A DNA stretch of 64,000 nt from Streptomyces iakyrus (GTDB taxonomy: Bacteria > Actinomycetota > Actinomycetes > Streptomycetales > Streptomycetaceae), in assembly GCF_000717055.1 (NCBI RefSeq), contig NZ_JNXI01000011.1:167928-231927 (forward strand), read 5' to 3'. Both the position numbers and the translations under genes were made by a program. This document shows, one piece after another, positions 10,128-18,887 of the stretch (its first letter is position 1; every line of letters begins with the position of its first letter). The notes under the pieces are model-generated. The model was not told the DNA's origin and searched no databases. It was given only the letters and a program-made list of their open reading frames with translations.

Positions 10128-10634
10128 ATGGAGCAGGTTCGGGCGGACGGCTTCGACGAGTTCGCGGCCGCCCGTTGGTCGGCGCTGCTCCATGTCGCGC
10201 GTCTGCTCACGGGGGGTGACCGGCAGCGTGCCGAGGATCTGGTGCAGGAGGCCTTGGTCAAGTTGTGGTTCGCCTGGCCGAAGGTCGCCGAGCAGGCTCC
10301 GGAGGCGTACGTCCGCACCGTGCTGGTGCGGCTCGCGGCCCGCTCGGCGCGGCGGCGCTGGTGGGGGGAGCGCCCGGTGGAGCAACTGCCGGACCGGGCC
10401 GACCCGGGCGACATGTCGTCCGCCGTCGCGGAGCGTTCGCGGCTGGAGGCGGCGCTGGCCCTGCTGTCGCCGAAGCAGCGGGCCGCGGTGGTCCTGCGCT
10501 ACTACGAGGACCTGCCCGAGTCCCAGGTCGCCCAGGCCCTGGGCTGCCCGGTGGGCACCGCCCGGTCCCATGCGTCACGCGGAGTCGCGCGGCTCCGCCA
10601 GATCCTGTCCGACGCCGTCAGGCCCGTGGGGTGA
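10128..10634 (+). CDS. ECF RNA polymerase sigma factor, SigE family
   Basis: A 168-residue ECF sigma factor with only regions 2 and 4. Region 2.2 is AEDLVQEALVKLWFAW. Region 4 is LSPKQRAAVVLRYYEDLPESQ then VAQALGCPVGTARSHASRGV with a helix-turn-helix. ATG 10128 has AGGA 8 nt upstream; a GTG two codons earlier is possible. It directs transcription of an unknown regulon. The next gene starts 11 nt after the stop and encodes a single-pass membrane protein with a cytoplasmic N-terminus, the usual arrangement for a sigma/anti-sigma pair. Confidence 0.88.
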   Translation: MEQVRADGFDEFAAARWSALLHVARLLTGGDRQRAEDLVQEALVKLWFAWPKVAEQAPEAYVRTVLVRLAARSARRRWWGERPVEQLPDRADPGDMSSAVAERSRLEAALALLSPKQRAAVVLRYYEDLPESQVAQALGCPVGTARSHASRGVARLRQILSDAVRPVG

Positions 10635-10645
10635 AAGGAGAACCG

Positions 10646-11173
10646 ATGGACGACTTCGAGCGGGACCTGTCGCGGCTGATGCGCGACACCCAGCAGCACA
10701 CCCCCTACGAGCCCGAGCACCGGCAGCGGCTGCACGCGGGCATCCGGTCCCGCCGCCGGTCGCGGTTGTTGTGGAAGGCGGGTGGCTCCGCCGTGGCGGT
10801 GGCCGGGCTCAGTGTCGGGCTGGCCCTGCTGCCCAGCATGCTCACCCGCGCCCAGCCCGCCGATCACCGGCCACAGCCGACGACGAGCCCGACGACCTCG
10901 CCGGACGGCACACCGACGACCGCACCACCGGCGCCGAGCACGACGCCCACCGAGCAGCCGGAGACCACCCTGCCCGCGACCATGACCGGCGGCGTCACAC
11001 CGTCCGGGCCGACGAGCGAGCCGGCCCCGGACCCCACGCCGACGGCCACGGCCTCCGAGAGCCGGTCCGGCACGACGCCGCCCGCCACGCCGCCGCCCTC
11101 CCCCACACGGACGACGGCCCCGCCGTCCCCGGTGGACTCCGAGGAACCCTCGGCATCGGTCTACCCCGAGTAG
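10646..11173 (+). CDS. Single-pass membrane protein, possible anti-sigma partner
   Basis: A protein of 175 residues: about 45 cytoplasmic residues (MDDFERDLSRLMRDTQQHTP), one transmembrane helix near 48-67, then an extracytoplasmic tail of about 100 residues made almost wholly of Thr, Pro, Ser and Ala. Start ATG has AAAGGAG upstream. It is coupled to the ECF sigma gene. No zinc-binding HxxxCxxC anti-sigma motif is seen, so anti-sigma activity is inferred from position and topology only; it may instead be a cell-wall-spanning sensor. The same gene order is common for SigE-family sigma factors in Streptomyces. Confidence 0.65.
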   Translation: MDDFERDLSRLMRDTQQHTPYEPEHRQRLHAGIRSRRRSRLLWKAGGSAVAVAGLSVGLALLPSMLTRAQPADHRPQPTTSPTTSPDGTPTTAPPAPSTTPTEQPETTLPATMTGGVTPSGPTSEPAPDPTPTATASESRSGTTPPATPPPSPTRTTAPPSPVDSEEPSASVYPE

Positions 11174-11310
11174 CCGTCTGAGCGGCCCCTCCCCGCAGGG
11201 CGCCTGCGCCCCGAGACTCCTTCACCGCACCATCCGCCACGGGCGCCTTCGGCATGCCCGGAACCGGCGCCCGGGCCTGCCCCGCGCCAGAGAAGGACCG
11301 TGAAACAGCC

Positions 11311-12585
11311 ATGCGAACCATACGGCGGTCGGCCCTGATCGACCGCCCGATACCCGAGCCGTCCGCGTTGCCCCGGCGGGCGCCCCTGCCCGCGCAGCAC
11401 CCGGAACCCGTCCTCGACGTGGTCGTCCCCGTGTACAACGAGGAGAACGACCTGGAGCCCTGCGTCCGGCGGCTGCACGCGCACCTCGGCGAGACCTTCC
11501 CCTACGCCTTCCGCATCACCATCGCCGACAACGCCAGCACCGACGCCACCCCGCGGATCGCCGCACGGCTGGCCGCGGAGCTGCCCGGCACGGACTGGAT
11601 CCGGCTCGCCGAGAAGGGGCGGGGCCGGGCGCTGCACACCGCGTGGTCACGCTCCCGCGCCCCGGTGCTCGCGTACCTGGACGTGGATCTGTCCACCGAC
11701 CTGGCCGCGCTGCTGCCGCTGGTCGCGCCGCTGATCTCGGGTCACTCGGACATCGCCATCGGCACCCGGCTGGCCCGGGGCTCGCAGGTGGTGCGCGGAC
11801 CGAAGCGGGAGATCATCTCCCGCTGCTACAACGGGCTGTTGCGCTCCACGCTCGCCGTGGGGTTCTCCGACGCGCAGTGCGGGTTCAAGGCGGTGCGGCG
11901 GGACGTCGCCGAGCGACTGCTGCCGCTGGTGGAGGACCGAGAGTGGTTCTTCGACACCGAGCTGCTGGTGATCGCCGAGCGGGCGGGGCTGCGCATCCAC
12001 GAGGTGCCGGTGGACTGGGTGGACGACCCCGACAGCCGGGTCCGCATCCTCTCCACGGCACTGGCCGATCTGCGGGGCATGGCCCGACTCGGCCGGGCCC
12101 TGGCCGGCGGCCGGCTGCCGCTCACCGCGCTGCGCCGCAGCGGCGGCGACCTCGACGGGGAGCTGCCCGCGGGCCTGGCCCGGCAGGCGGTGCGTTTCGC
12201 CGCGGTCGGTGCGGCCAGCACCCTGTGCTACCTGTTGCTGTACACCCTGCTCAGACCGGCGACGGGAGCGCAGGCCGCCAACGGGCTCGCCCTGCTCGCC
12301 AGCGCGGTCGCCAACACGGCGGCCAACCGGCGGCTCACGTTCGGCGTGCGGGGCCGCGACGGCGCGCTCCGGCACCAGCTCAAGGGCCTGGCCGCCTTCG
12401 TGGTCGGGCTGACGCTGACCAGCGGTTCACTGGCCGTGCTCCACCACGCCGCGCCCGGGGCCGGCCACCGGGTCGAGCTGGTGACGCTGATCGCCGCCAA
12501 TCTGGCCGCGACGCTGCTGCGCTTCCTCCTCTTCCGGGCCTGGGTGTTCCCGGCCCGCCGTACGACAGGATCCGTCTCGCCATGA
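11311..12585 (+). CDS. GT2 glycosyltransferase with C-terminal GtrA domain
   Basis: A protein of 424 residues. A GT-A fold family 2 domain (about 30-260) has VVVPVYNEENDLE and the metal-binding YLDVDLSTD. It resembles dolichyl/polyprenyl-phosphate mannose or glucose synthases. From about 295 a GtrA-like four-helix membrane domain follows (VRFAAVGAASTLCYLLLYTLL, then LLASAVANTAANRRLTF). Such fusions charge a polyprenyl phosphate with sugar and may help flip it. Its TGA overlaps the ATG of the next gene (ATGA), so it should supply the lipid-linked donor to that transferase. Start ATG 11311 is preceded by a distant AAGGA. Confidence 0.85.
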   Translation: MRTIRRSALIDRPIPEPSALPRRAPLPAQHPEPVLDVVVPVYNEENDLEPCVRRLHAHLGETFPYAFRITIADNASTDATPRIAARLAAELPGTDWIRLAEKGRGRALHTAWSRSRAPVLAYLDVDLSTDLAALLPLVAPLISGHSDIAIGTRLARGSQVVRGPKREIISRCYNGLLRSTLAVGFSDAQCGFKAVRRDVAERLLPLVEDREWFFDTELLVIAERAGLRIHEVPVDWVDDPDSRVRILSTALADLRGMARLGRALAGGRLPLTALRRSGGDLDGELPAGLARQAVRFAAVGAASTLCYLLLYTLLRPATGAQAANGLALLASAVANTAANRRLTFGVRGRDGALRHQLKGLAAFVVGLTLTSGSLAVLHHAAPGAGHRVELVTLIAANLAATLLRFLLFRAWVFPARRTTGSVSP

Positions 12586-13844
12586 GTACCATCCAGCTGC
12601 GCCGCCCGCCCTCCACCGTCGGCGACCCTGAAGTCCCATACGGGGAAAGGGAGTTGCGGCCGAGGATGCGCGCCGCCCTCGTCCGCTACGGGCCCGTGCT
12701 GCTGACGTACGGCGTGCTGAAGCTGGCAGGCTTCGCCGTTTTCATGTATCTGCTGGACTCCGCGGGCGACTTCCGGAAGAAGAACCCGCGCTTCGGCGGC
12801 GGCGAACACGCCTGGGACGTGCTGGCCAGCTGGGACGGCTGGTGGTACCAGCAGATCGCCGAGCACGGGTACGACCCCGCGCTGGAGCCGGTTCCGGGCG
12901 CGAAGGGCCTGATCACGCTGGAGGGCAACTCGGCGGCGTTCTTCCCGCTGTACCCGACCCTGATGCGACTGGTCTCGGAGTGCACCGGACTGGGCCTGTA
13001 CGGCGCCGGCATGACGGTCTCCGTCATCGCCTCGTTCGTGGCGGCCCTCGGCGTCTACGCCGTGGCGAAGCGGCTGGGCGGCCACCGGGCCGGTCTGGTC
13101 GCGGCCGGGCTGTGGGCGGTGTGGCCCGGCTCGGGCACGGAGTGGTCGGGCTACTCGGAAAGCCTCTACACGGCGCTGGCCGCGTGGGCCTGTCACGCCG
13201 TCATGTCCCGCCGCTGGATCACCGCCGGCCTGCTTACCTGCGCGGCGGGGCTCTGCCGACCGACTGCCGTGACGCTCGTCGCGGCACTGGCCGTCGCCGT
13301 GGCGCTGTCCTTGCGCCGCCGTGAGGACGGGGTGCGGCGCCCGCTCGCCGCCGTGGGCGTCGCGCCGTTGGGCCTGTTCGGCTACCTCGCCTGGGTCAAC
13401 TACCGCATGGGCGACATCAACGGCTACTCCAAGCTCCAGGACGGCGCCTGGGCCCACAAGTTCGACTGGGGAGTGCATACCTTCAACGTGCTGACGTCCA
13501 TCCCGGTCGGTCACTTCGACTACCTGTTCGCGATGCCCTTCGAGGACGTCATCGGCGTCTGCGTGGTCCTGATGGTGCCGGTGCTGACCGTGCTGCTGCT
13601 GCGGCTGCGACCGCCCGCCGTGCTCGTCGTCTACACGGTCCTGTCCTACCTCATGGTGATGACGACCCAGCAGTACTTCGGCAACGTCTCGCGCTACCTG
13701 CTCCCGCTCTTCCCGCTGTTCGTCCCGCTCGCGCTCGCGATGAGCAGGCTCGGATGGCCGTCCCTCGCCACCGTCCTCGGCACGGCCGCGCTGGCCTCCG
13801 GGTCGTACGCGGGGTATGTGCTGTTCGTCCTCGGAGTGCCCTAG
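12582..13844 (+). CDS. PIG-V type integral membrane mannosyltransferase
   Basis: A 420-residue membrane protein with about nine hydrophobic helices. The first loop contains WDGWWYQQIAEHGYD followed by FFPLYP, the signature of the mannosyltransferase PIG-V/GT76-like family, GT-C enzymes that use polyprenyl-phosphate-mannose on the outer membrane face. The conserved WPGSGTEWSGYSESLY and TQQYFGNVSRYLLPLFP blocks agree. It overlaps the GT2-GtrA gene by 4 nt, which makes a donor-synthase plus transferase pair. The acceptor, a protein or an envelope glycolipid, is not known. Confidence 0.8.
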   Translation: MSTIQLRRPPSTVGDPEVPYGERELRPRMRAALVRYGPVLLTYGVLKLAGFAVFMYLLDSAGDFRKKNPRFGGGEHAWDVLASWDGWWYQQIAEHGYDPALEPVPGAKGLITLEGNSAAFFPLYPTLMRLVSECTGLGLYGAGMTVSVIASFVAALGVYAVAKRLGGHRAGLVAAGLWAVWPGSGTEWSGYSESLYTALAAWACHAVMSRRWITAGLLTCAAGLCRPTAVTLVAALAVAVALSLRRREDGVRRPLAAVGVAPLGLFGYLAWVNYRMGDINGYSKLQDGAWAHKFDWGVHTFNVLTSIPVGHFDYLFAMPFEDVIGVCVVLMVPVLTVLLLRLRPPAVLVVYTVLSYLMVMTTQQYFGNVSRYLLPLFPLFVPLALAMSRLGWPSLATVLGTAALASGSYAGYVLFVLGVP

Positions 13845-13979
13845 ACAACCGTGAACGGCCCCTGGAGCCCGGCGAGATGCCTCCGAAACATTCCCTTCAC
13901 CCAGGAAGTATTTAGGGGTAACGACCGCTGCCTACCGTGCCTGCCCTGTCGTCCCCGACCCGCAGCAAGGAGGCGTGGC

Positions 13980-15644
13980 ATGAGTGCCGAGCCACGACTG
14001 GCAGAAGTCACCGAGCCGGACCCCGCGCAGGAGGCGGCGCGGAGCACGGACCAGGCCGTCAAGGAGACCCTGGAGGACTACACCCTCCGCTTCGCGCCGC
14101 GCAGTTACCGGCGCTGGACCCCGATGGTGGTGGCGACGACCGCGCTCGGCGGCATCGCCTACATGGCCGACTTCTCCATCGGGGCCGGCATCGGCCTCGC
14201 CCACGGCACCGGCAACGCGCTGCTCGCGATCGCCGTCGCCGCCGTCGTCATCTTCGTGACGGGCTTCCCGCTCGCCTACTACGGGGCCCGCTACAACATC
14301 GACCTGGACCTGATCACCCGCGGCTCCGGCTTCGGCTACTTCGGCTCGGTCCTCACCAGCGTCATCTTCGCCAGCTTCACCTTCATCTTCTTCGCCCTCG
14401 AAGGCTCGATCATGGCCCAGGGCCTGAAGCTGGGCCTCGGACTGCCGCTCTGGCTGGGCTACCTGGTCTCCACGCTGATGGTGATCCCCCTGGTGATCTA
14501 CGGCATGTCGGCACTGAGCAAGCTCCAGGTGTGGACCACCCCGATCTGGCTGCTGCTGATGGTCGGCCCGCTGGTCTACCTGGTCGCCACCGACCCGGGC
14601 TCCGTCGACCGCTTCCTGGCCTACGCGGGCACCGACGGGGACGGCGGCGTCAACACCGCCTCCGTGCTGCTCGGCGCGGGCGTGTGTCTGTCGCTGATCG
14701 CGCAGATCGGCGAGCAGATCGACTACCTGCGCTTCATGCCGCCCAAGACCGAGGCCAACAAGCGCGGTTGGTGGACGGCCGTGGTGATGGCCGGTCCGGG
14801 CTGGGTGGTGCTGGGCGCGCTGAAGCAGGCCATCGGCGTGTTCCTCGCGGTGTACATCATCGCCGAGGTCGGTGCCTCCGCCGCGCCCGAGCCGATCCAG
14901 CAGTTCAAGCACGCGTTCGACGCGATGATGCCGTCCTGGATCGTCCTCCCGCTGGCCGTGGCCCTGGTCGTGATCAGCCAGATCAAGATCAATGTCACCA
15001 ACGCCTACTCCGGCTCCCTCGCCTGGACCAACTCCTTCACCCGGGTCACCAGGCGCTACCCGGGGCGGATGGTCTTCGTCCTGGTCAACCTGGGCTTCGC
15101 GCTCGCGCTGATGGAGGCGGACATGTTCAGCTTCCTCAACAGCATCCTGGGCTTCTACTCGAACTGCGCGATCGCCTGGGTCGTCACCGTGGCCACCGAC
15201 ATCGGCGTCAACAAGTACGTGCTGAAGCTGTCCCCGCACGCCCCCGAGTTCCGCCGCGGCATGCTCTACGCCGTCAACCCGGTCGGGGTCGTCTCCTTCG
15301 TCGCCGCCTCAGGGCTGTCCATCGCGATGTACTTCCACGCCCTCGGCGACACGCTCCAGCCGTACTCGCCCGTCGCCGCGGCCGTCATCGCCTTCGTCCT
15401 CACGCCGTTGATGGCCGTGGTCACCAAGGGCAGGTACTACCTGCGCCGCACCGACGACGGCATCGCCGAGCCCCTCCTGGACGAGGACGGCAACCCCAGC
15501 GCCGTCGCCTACCCATGCCATGTGTGCCGGCAGCAGTTCGAGCGGCCGGACGTCGCCGCGTGCCGGACGCACGACGCGGTCGTCTGCTCGCTGTGCCTGA
15601 GCACCGACAAGGTCGGGGACCACGTCCTGCCGGCCACGGTCTGA
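13980..15644 (+). CDS. NCS1 purine/cytosine permease-like transporter with C-terminal zinc-binding tail
   Basis: A 554-residue transporter starting at ATG 13980 behind AAGGAGG. About twelve transmembrane helices between residues 45 and 490 match the nucleobase:cation symporter-1 family (LITRGSGFGYFGSV, QIKINVTNAYSGSLAWTNSFTR). NCS1 proteins import purines, cytosine, hydantoins or thiamin precursors. Unusually, the cytoplasmic C-terminus carries CxxC-x11-CxxH-x4-CxxC (Cys 513, 516, 528, His 531, Cys 536, 539), which looks like a treble-clef or B-box-like zinc site. NCS1 members generally end soon after TM12. The tail may sense metal or recruit a partner (inference). Confidence 0.82.
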   Translation: MSAEPRLAEVTEPDPAQEAARSTDQAVKETLEDYTLRFAPRSYRRWTPMVVATTALGGIAYMADFSIGAGIGLAHGTGNALLAIAVAAVVIFVTGFPLAYYGARYNIDLDLITRGSGFGYFGSVLTSVIFASFTFIFFALEGSIMAQGLKLGLGLPLWLGYLVSTLMVIPLVIYGMSALSKLQVWTTPIWLLLMVGPLVYLVATDPGSVDRFLAYAGTDGDGGVNTASVLLGAGVCLSLIAQIGEQIDYLRFMPPKTEANKRGWWTAVVMAGPGWVVLGALKQAIGVFLAVYIIAEVGASAAPEPIQQFKHAFDAMMPSWIVLPLAVALVVISQIKINVTNAYSGSLAWTNSFTRVTRRYPGRMVFVLVNLGFALALMEADMFSFLNSILGFYSNCAIAWVVTVATDIGVNKYVLKLSPHAPEFRRGMLYAVNPVGVVSFVAASGLSIAMYFHALGDTLQPYSPVAAAVIAFVLTPLMAVVTKGRYYLRRTDDGIAEPLLDEDGNPSAVAYPCHVCRQQFERPDVAACRTHDAVVCSLCLSTDKVGDHVLPATV

Positions 15645-15818
15645 CCCAGGGGCGGGGGCGCGTCCGGGCGCTCCCGCCGTACGGCGCGTTCACGTTCCAA
15701 CTCGGTCTCGGACGCGCTGCGCGGGGACGGAGGGAGCGGCGGTTCCGGGGCCCGGGCGGCATACTGATCTTGAGCTGCGCAGTGAGCGGGCCGACGGTCG
15801 GAGAGGGGATGACGCGAC

Positions 15819-16274
15819 GTGACCACCGATGAGCATGACGGACGGGGAACCCCCCACGAGCCGCCCGGCATCCCCCCGGCGCCCGACGACGTGTGGCTGA
15901 AATTCCTCACGGACAGCGAGTCCGCCATACGCGTCTCCGCTCCCCGGGAGCCCTCCGCCGAGGAACGGGCGGCGGGGCGGCGGCTCCAGCCCCCGTACGC
16001 CGTCGGCGACCTGTGGCAGCCGGAGGAGTTGTGGGTGCGCGTGGCGTGGCAGGACTTGGACCGCCGCGCCAAGGTCCGGCGCGTGGGACGGGTCGTCGCC
16101 ACCGCGGCCGCCGTCGCCCTGGCCCTGGGGGCCTGGTCCCAGCTGTCCACCGGCGCGGGCCCGGGCCACCGGCCCGGCGAGGGCACGGTGCGGCAGGTCG
16201 AGGGGGCGACCGCCCGGCTGCCCACGGCCACACCCGTCCCGCCGGCATCCCCCTTCCCGCAGCCGTCCCGATAG
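15819..16274 (+). CDS. Conserved Streptomyces membrane-anchored hypothetical protein
   Basis: A protein of 151 residues from GTG 15819 (GAGAGGGG upstream). It has a conserved cytoplasmic part (PPGIPPAPDDVWLKFLTDSE near 15-34, then GDLWQPEELWVRVAWQDLD near 63-81), one transmembrane helix near 88-105 and a proline-rich outer tail. I recognise the pattern as a conserved Streptomyces hypothetical but no function is known. It lies upstream of the antiporter genes on the same strand with a 127-nt gap. Confidence 0.65.
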   Translation: MTTDEHDGRGTPHEPPGIPPAPDDVWLKFLTDSESAIRVSAPREPSAEERAAGRRLQPPYAVGDLWQPEELWVRVAWQDLDRRAKVRRVGRVVATAAAVALALGAWSQLSTGAGPGHRPGEGTVRQVEGATARLPTATPVPPASPFPQPSR

Positions 16275-16401
16275 CCCACGCGAGGGGGGTACGGTCGCGC
16301 CCCGCCGCCTAGGATGAGCCACACAGGCCGGATCTGGGCGCTCGTCCGGGCGCGGCCCCCCACAGGCAGGAAGCGCAGGCACCCACCGAAGGGGGACGGA
16401 G

Positions 16402-16890
16402 ATGAGCGCGCCACGCCTCAGCAGCACCCCGTTGCCGGGCATAGGGGTCCGCTACGACCTGACGACACGGGACCACGGCCGGCGCCTCTCGGTGGTCGCG
16501 CACCGCGACGGGCACCGGACGGTCAGCGCCTACCGCGAGGACGACCCGGACGCCTGCGACCTCTCCGTGCGCCTGACGTCGGAGGAGGCGGCCACGCTCA
16601 TCGACGCCCTGATGCCCGAGCACCACACGCCGAACCTGCTGTCCACCACCGACCTGGGGCTCGTCGCCGAGCGGATCGAACTGCCCGGCTCCTCGCACTG
16701 GAACGGGCGGCTGCTGGGCGAGTCCCGGATCCGGACCGAGACCGGTGCGTCCGTGGTGGCGGTGCTGCGCCGGGCGGAGGCGATCCCCTCCCCCACCCCG
16801 CACTTCCGGCTGGCCGGTGGCGACATCCTCATCGTCATCGGGACCCGCGAGGGCGTGGAGGCGGCCGCCGCGATACTCGGGCGGGAGTGA
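16402..16890 (+). CDS. TrkA-C domain regulatory subunit of a cation/proton antiporter (KhtT-like)
   Basis: A 162-residue cytoplasmic protein. The N-terminal half is family-specific and the C-terminal half is an RCK_C/TrkA-C domain (WNGRLLGESRIRTETGASVV then HFRLAGGDILIVIGTREGVE). KhtT/AmhM-type proteins bind nucleotides such as c-di-AMP or ATP and gate the neighbouring antiporter. The gene ends 6 nt before the antiporter gene, so they form a two-gene operon. ATG 16402 has GGGGGACGGAG upstream. Confidence 0.85.
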   Translation: MSAPRLSSTPLPGIGVRYDLTTRDHGRRLSVVAHRDGHRTVSAYREDDPDACDLSVRLTSEEAATLIDALMPEHHTPNLLSTTDLGLVAERIELPGSSHWNGRLLGESRIRTETGASVVAVLRRAEAIPSPTPHFRLAGGDILIVIGTREGVEAAAAILGRE

Positions 16891-16896
16891 CCCGCC

Positions 16897-18129
16897 ATGC
16901 AATCCTCCGCTGTCTTCCTGATCGAGTTCGGCTGTCTCATCCTCGGTCTCGGGCTGCTCGGCCGCTTCGCCGGGCGCTTCCGCTTCTCGCCGATCCCCCT
17001 CTATCTGCTGGCCGGCCTCGCCTTCGGGGAGGGCGGGCTGCTGCCGCTGGGCGCCAGCGAGGACTTCGTCGCCGTCGGCGCCGAGATCGGCGTCATCCTG
17101 CTGCTGCTCATGCTGGGCCTGGAGTACACGGCCACCGACCTCGTCTCCCACCTCAGGACCCACTACCCCGCCGGGCTCGTCGACGCCGTCCTCAACGCCC
17201 TGCCGGGCGCGGTCCTGGCCCTGCTGCTCGGCTGGGGCCCGGTCGCCGCCGTCGTCCTGGCCGGCGTCACCTGGGTCTCCTCCTCGGGCGTCATCGCCAA
17301 GATCCTCGGAGACCTGGGGCGGCTGGGCAACCGGGAGACCCCGGCCGTCTTGAGCATCCTCGTCCTGGAGGACCTCTCGATGGCGGTGTACCTGCCCATC
17401 GTCACGGCCCTGCTGGCCGGGGTGGGCCTGGCCGCGGGCGGCGTCACCCTGGCCATCGCCGTGGGCGTGCTGACCCTGGTGCTGGTCCTCGCGGTGCGAT
17501 TCGGCCGCCTCGTCTCGCGCTTCGTCTCCAGTGACGACCCCGAGAAACTGCTGCTGGTCGTCCTCGGGCTGACACTCGTGGTCGCCGGGGTCGCCCAGCA
17601 GTTGCAGGTGTCGGCGGCGGTGGGCGCCTTCCTGGTGGGCATCGCGCTGTCGGGTGAGGTCGCCGAGGGCGCGACGAGTCTGCTCGCGCCGCTACGGGAC
17701 CTGTTCGCCGCGGTGTTCTTCGTCTTCTTCGGGCTGCACACCGACCCGGCCAGCATTCCGCCGGTGCTGCTGCCCGCCCTCGCCCTGGCCGTCGTCACCA
17801 CCGCCACGAAGATCGCCACGGGCTACTGGGCCGCGCGCCGCGCGGGCATCGGGCCGAGGGGCCGCTGGCGCGCCGGTGGCACGCTCGTCGCCCGCGGCGA
17901 GTTCTCGATCGTCATCGCCGGGCTGGCCGTCACATCCGGCATCGAGCCCTCCCTCGGCCCCCTGGCCACGGCGTACGTCCTCATCCTGGTCCTGCTCGGC
18001 CCCCTGACCGCCCGCTGGACGGAACCGCTGGCCACACGCCTGACCGGACGCTCCCGCCGGCGCGGCGCGCCGGTTCCCCCCGGCGCGCACGAGGCACTCG
18101 ACGACCAGGACACGGTCGGCCGCACCTGA
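16897..18129 (+). CDS. CPA2 family cation/proton antiporter (KhtU/KefB-like)
   Basis: A 410-residue antiporter with 12-13 predicted transmembrane helices. It has the CPA2 features: IPLYLLAGLAFGEGGLLPLG in the first helices, LLLLMLGLEY, ASFVSSSGVI-like WVSSSGVIAKILGD, LEDLSMAVYLP and the VARGEFSIVIAGLA motif near the end. It should exchange K+ or a similar cation for protons under the control of the KhtT-like partner. It has no own RCK domain, as expected when the subunit is separate. The C-terminal tail is basic and short. Confidence 0.88.
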   Translation: MQSSAVFLIEFGCLILGLGLLGRFAGRFRFSPIPLYLLAGLAFGEGGLLPLGASEDFVAVGAEIGVILLLLMLGLEYTATDLVSHLRTHYPAGLVDAVLNALPGAVLALLLGWGPVAAVVLAGVTWVSSSGVIAKILGDLGRLGNRETPAVLSILVLEDLSMAVYLPIVTALLAGVGLAAGGVTLAIAVGVLTLVLVLAVRFGRLVSRFVSSDDPEKLLLVVLGLTLVVAGVAQQLQVSAAVGAFLVGIALSGEVAEGATSLLAPLRDLFAAVFFVFFGLHTDPASIPPVLLPALALAVVTTATKIATGYWAARRAGIGPRGRWRAGGTLVARGEFSIVIAGLAVTSGIEPSLGPLATAYVLILVLLGPLTARWTEPLATRLTGRSRRRGAPVPPGAHEALDDQDTVGRT

Positions 18130-18192
18130 GCGGGCCGTCGCCCTCGGCGGGCCGCCGGAGCGAGCGACAGGCCCGGCGGCACCGCCGCGTTT

Positions 18193-18774
18193 TCAGCCGG
18201 TCTTCCAGCCCCTGCGCGTGTCGATCCGCTCCCACTCCGCGTCCCACTGGGCCAGGCGCCGCCGGTCGAGGGCCAGACGGGTCAGCCAGACGACTCCCAG
18301 GACAGCCCCGCCCGCGAAGGCTCCTGCGAGCGCGCCGCCCATCGCGGTGTGGAGCCACACCTCGCCGCCGGACACCGGCCGGCTCGTGATGTCACCGCTC
18401 CGGTTCACCCACACGGAGATGGTGCTCCCGGCGGGGGCCCTGGGCGCCACCCGGGCCTCCTCCCGGTGCGTGGAGCCGTCGGGCGCGGTCCACCGCACCT
18501 TGCCCCACACCCGGTGGTCGCTCGCCGCACGGGCCGGAGACGGACCGGGCGCGTCCTCGACGACCACCGCCCTGACCTGGTGGCTCTCGGCCCGCTGCCG
18601 TTCGGCGGCCCGCTCGACCGTGCCCGCCGCAATCATCCCGGCGGCAAGCCCACCCAGCAGGGCGAGCACCCAGCCGACGAGCACGACCCAGGCCTCGACG
18701 ACGTCGACGCGCCGTTTGAGCGCGTTGCGTCGCCACCGCCACCACCGCACGGTCACCCGCTCTGACGCTTCCAT
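18193..18774 (-). CDS. Rv1733c-like membrane protein
   Basis: A protein of 193 residues with two transmembrane helices (about 30-53 and 143-168) flanking an extracytoplasmic domain (VRAVVVEDAPGP, VRWTAPDGSTHREEARV, GSTISVWVNRSGDIT). This is the layout of mycobacterial Rv1733c, a dormancy-regulon membrane protein of unknown role. ATG 18774 with GAGGGGG upstream. A paralogue sits at 49953-50537. Convergent with the antiporter gene. Confidence 0.75.
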   Translation of the reverse strand: MEASERVTVRWWRWRRNALKRRVDVVEAWVVLVGWVLALLGGLAAGMIAAGTVERAAERQRAESHQVRAVVVEDAPGPSPARAASDHRVWGKVRWTAPDGSTHREEARVAPRAPAGSTISVWVNRSGDITSRPVSGGEVWLHTAMGGALAGAFAGGAVLGVVWLTRLALDRRRLAQWDAEWERIDTRRGWKTG

Positions 18775-18887
18775 GGGCCGACACCCCCTCGTGAGCACCG
18801 GCAGCACCCTTCCAGTGTGCGCCTGACTGCCGCCGACGCTCGCCGATCAGTGCCGGGCGGCTCATCGCGAGGGGGTGAGGGCGTGGT

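Noticed and set aside
11643..12581. Upstream extension of the PIG-V frame through the GT2 gene.
   Set aside because: It is an out-of-phase reading of the GT2 gene; the ATG overlapping the GT2 stop is the natural start.
18173..18190. GGCGG/CCGCC stem followed by CGTTTT after the antiporter gene.
   Set aside because: The loop would be only 2-4 nt and the stem is short; similar GC stems are frequent by chance here.
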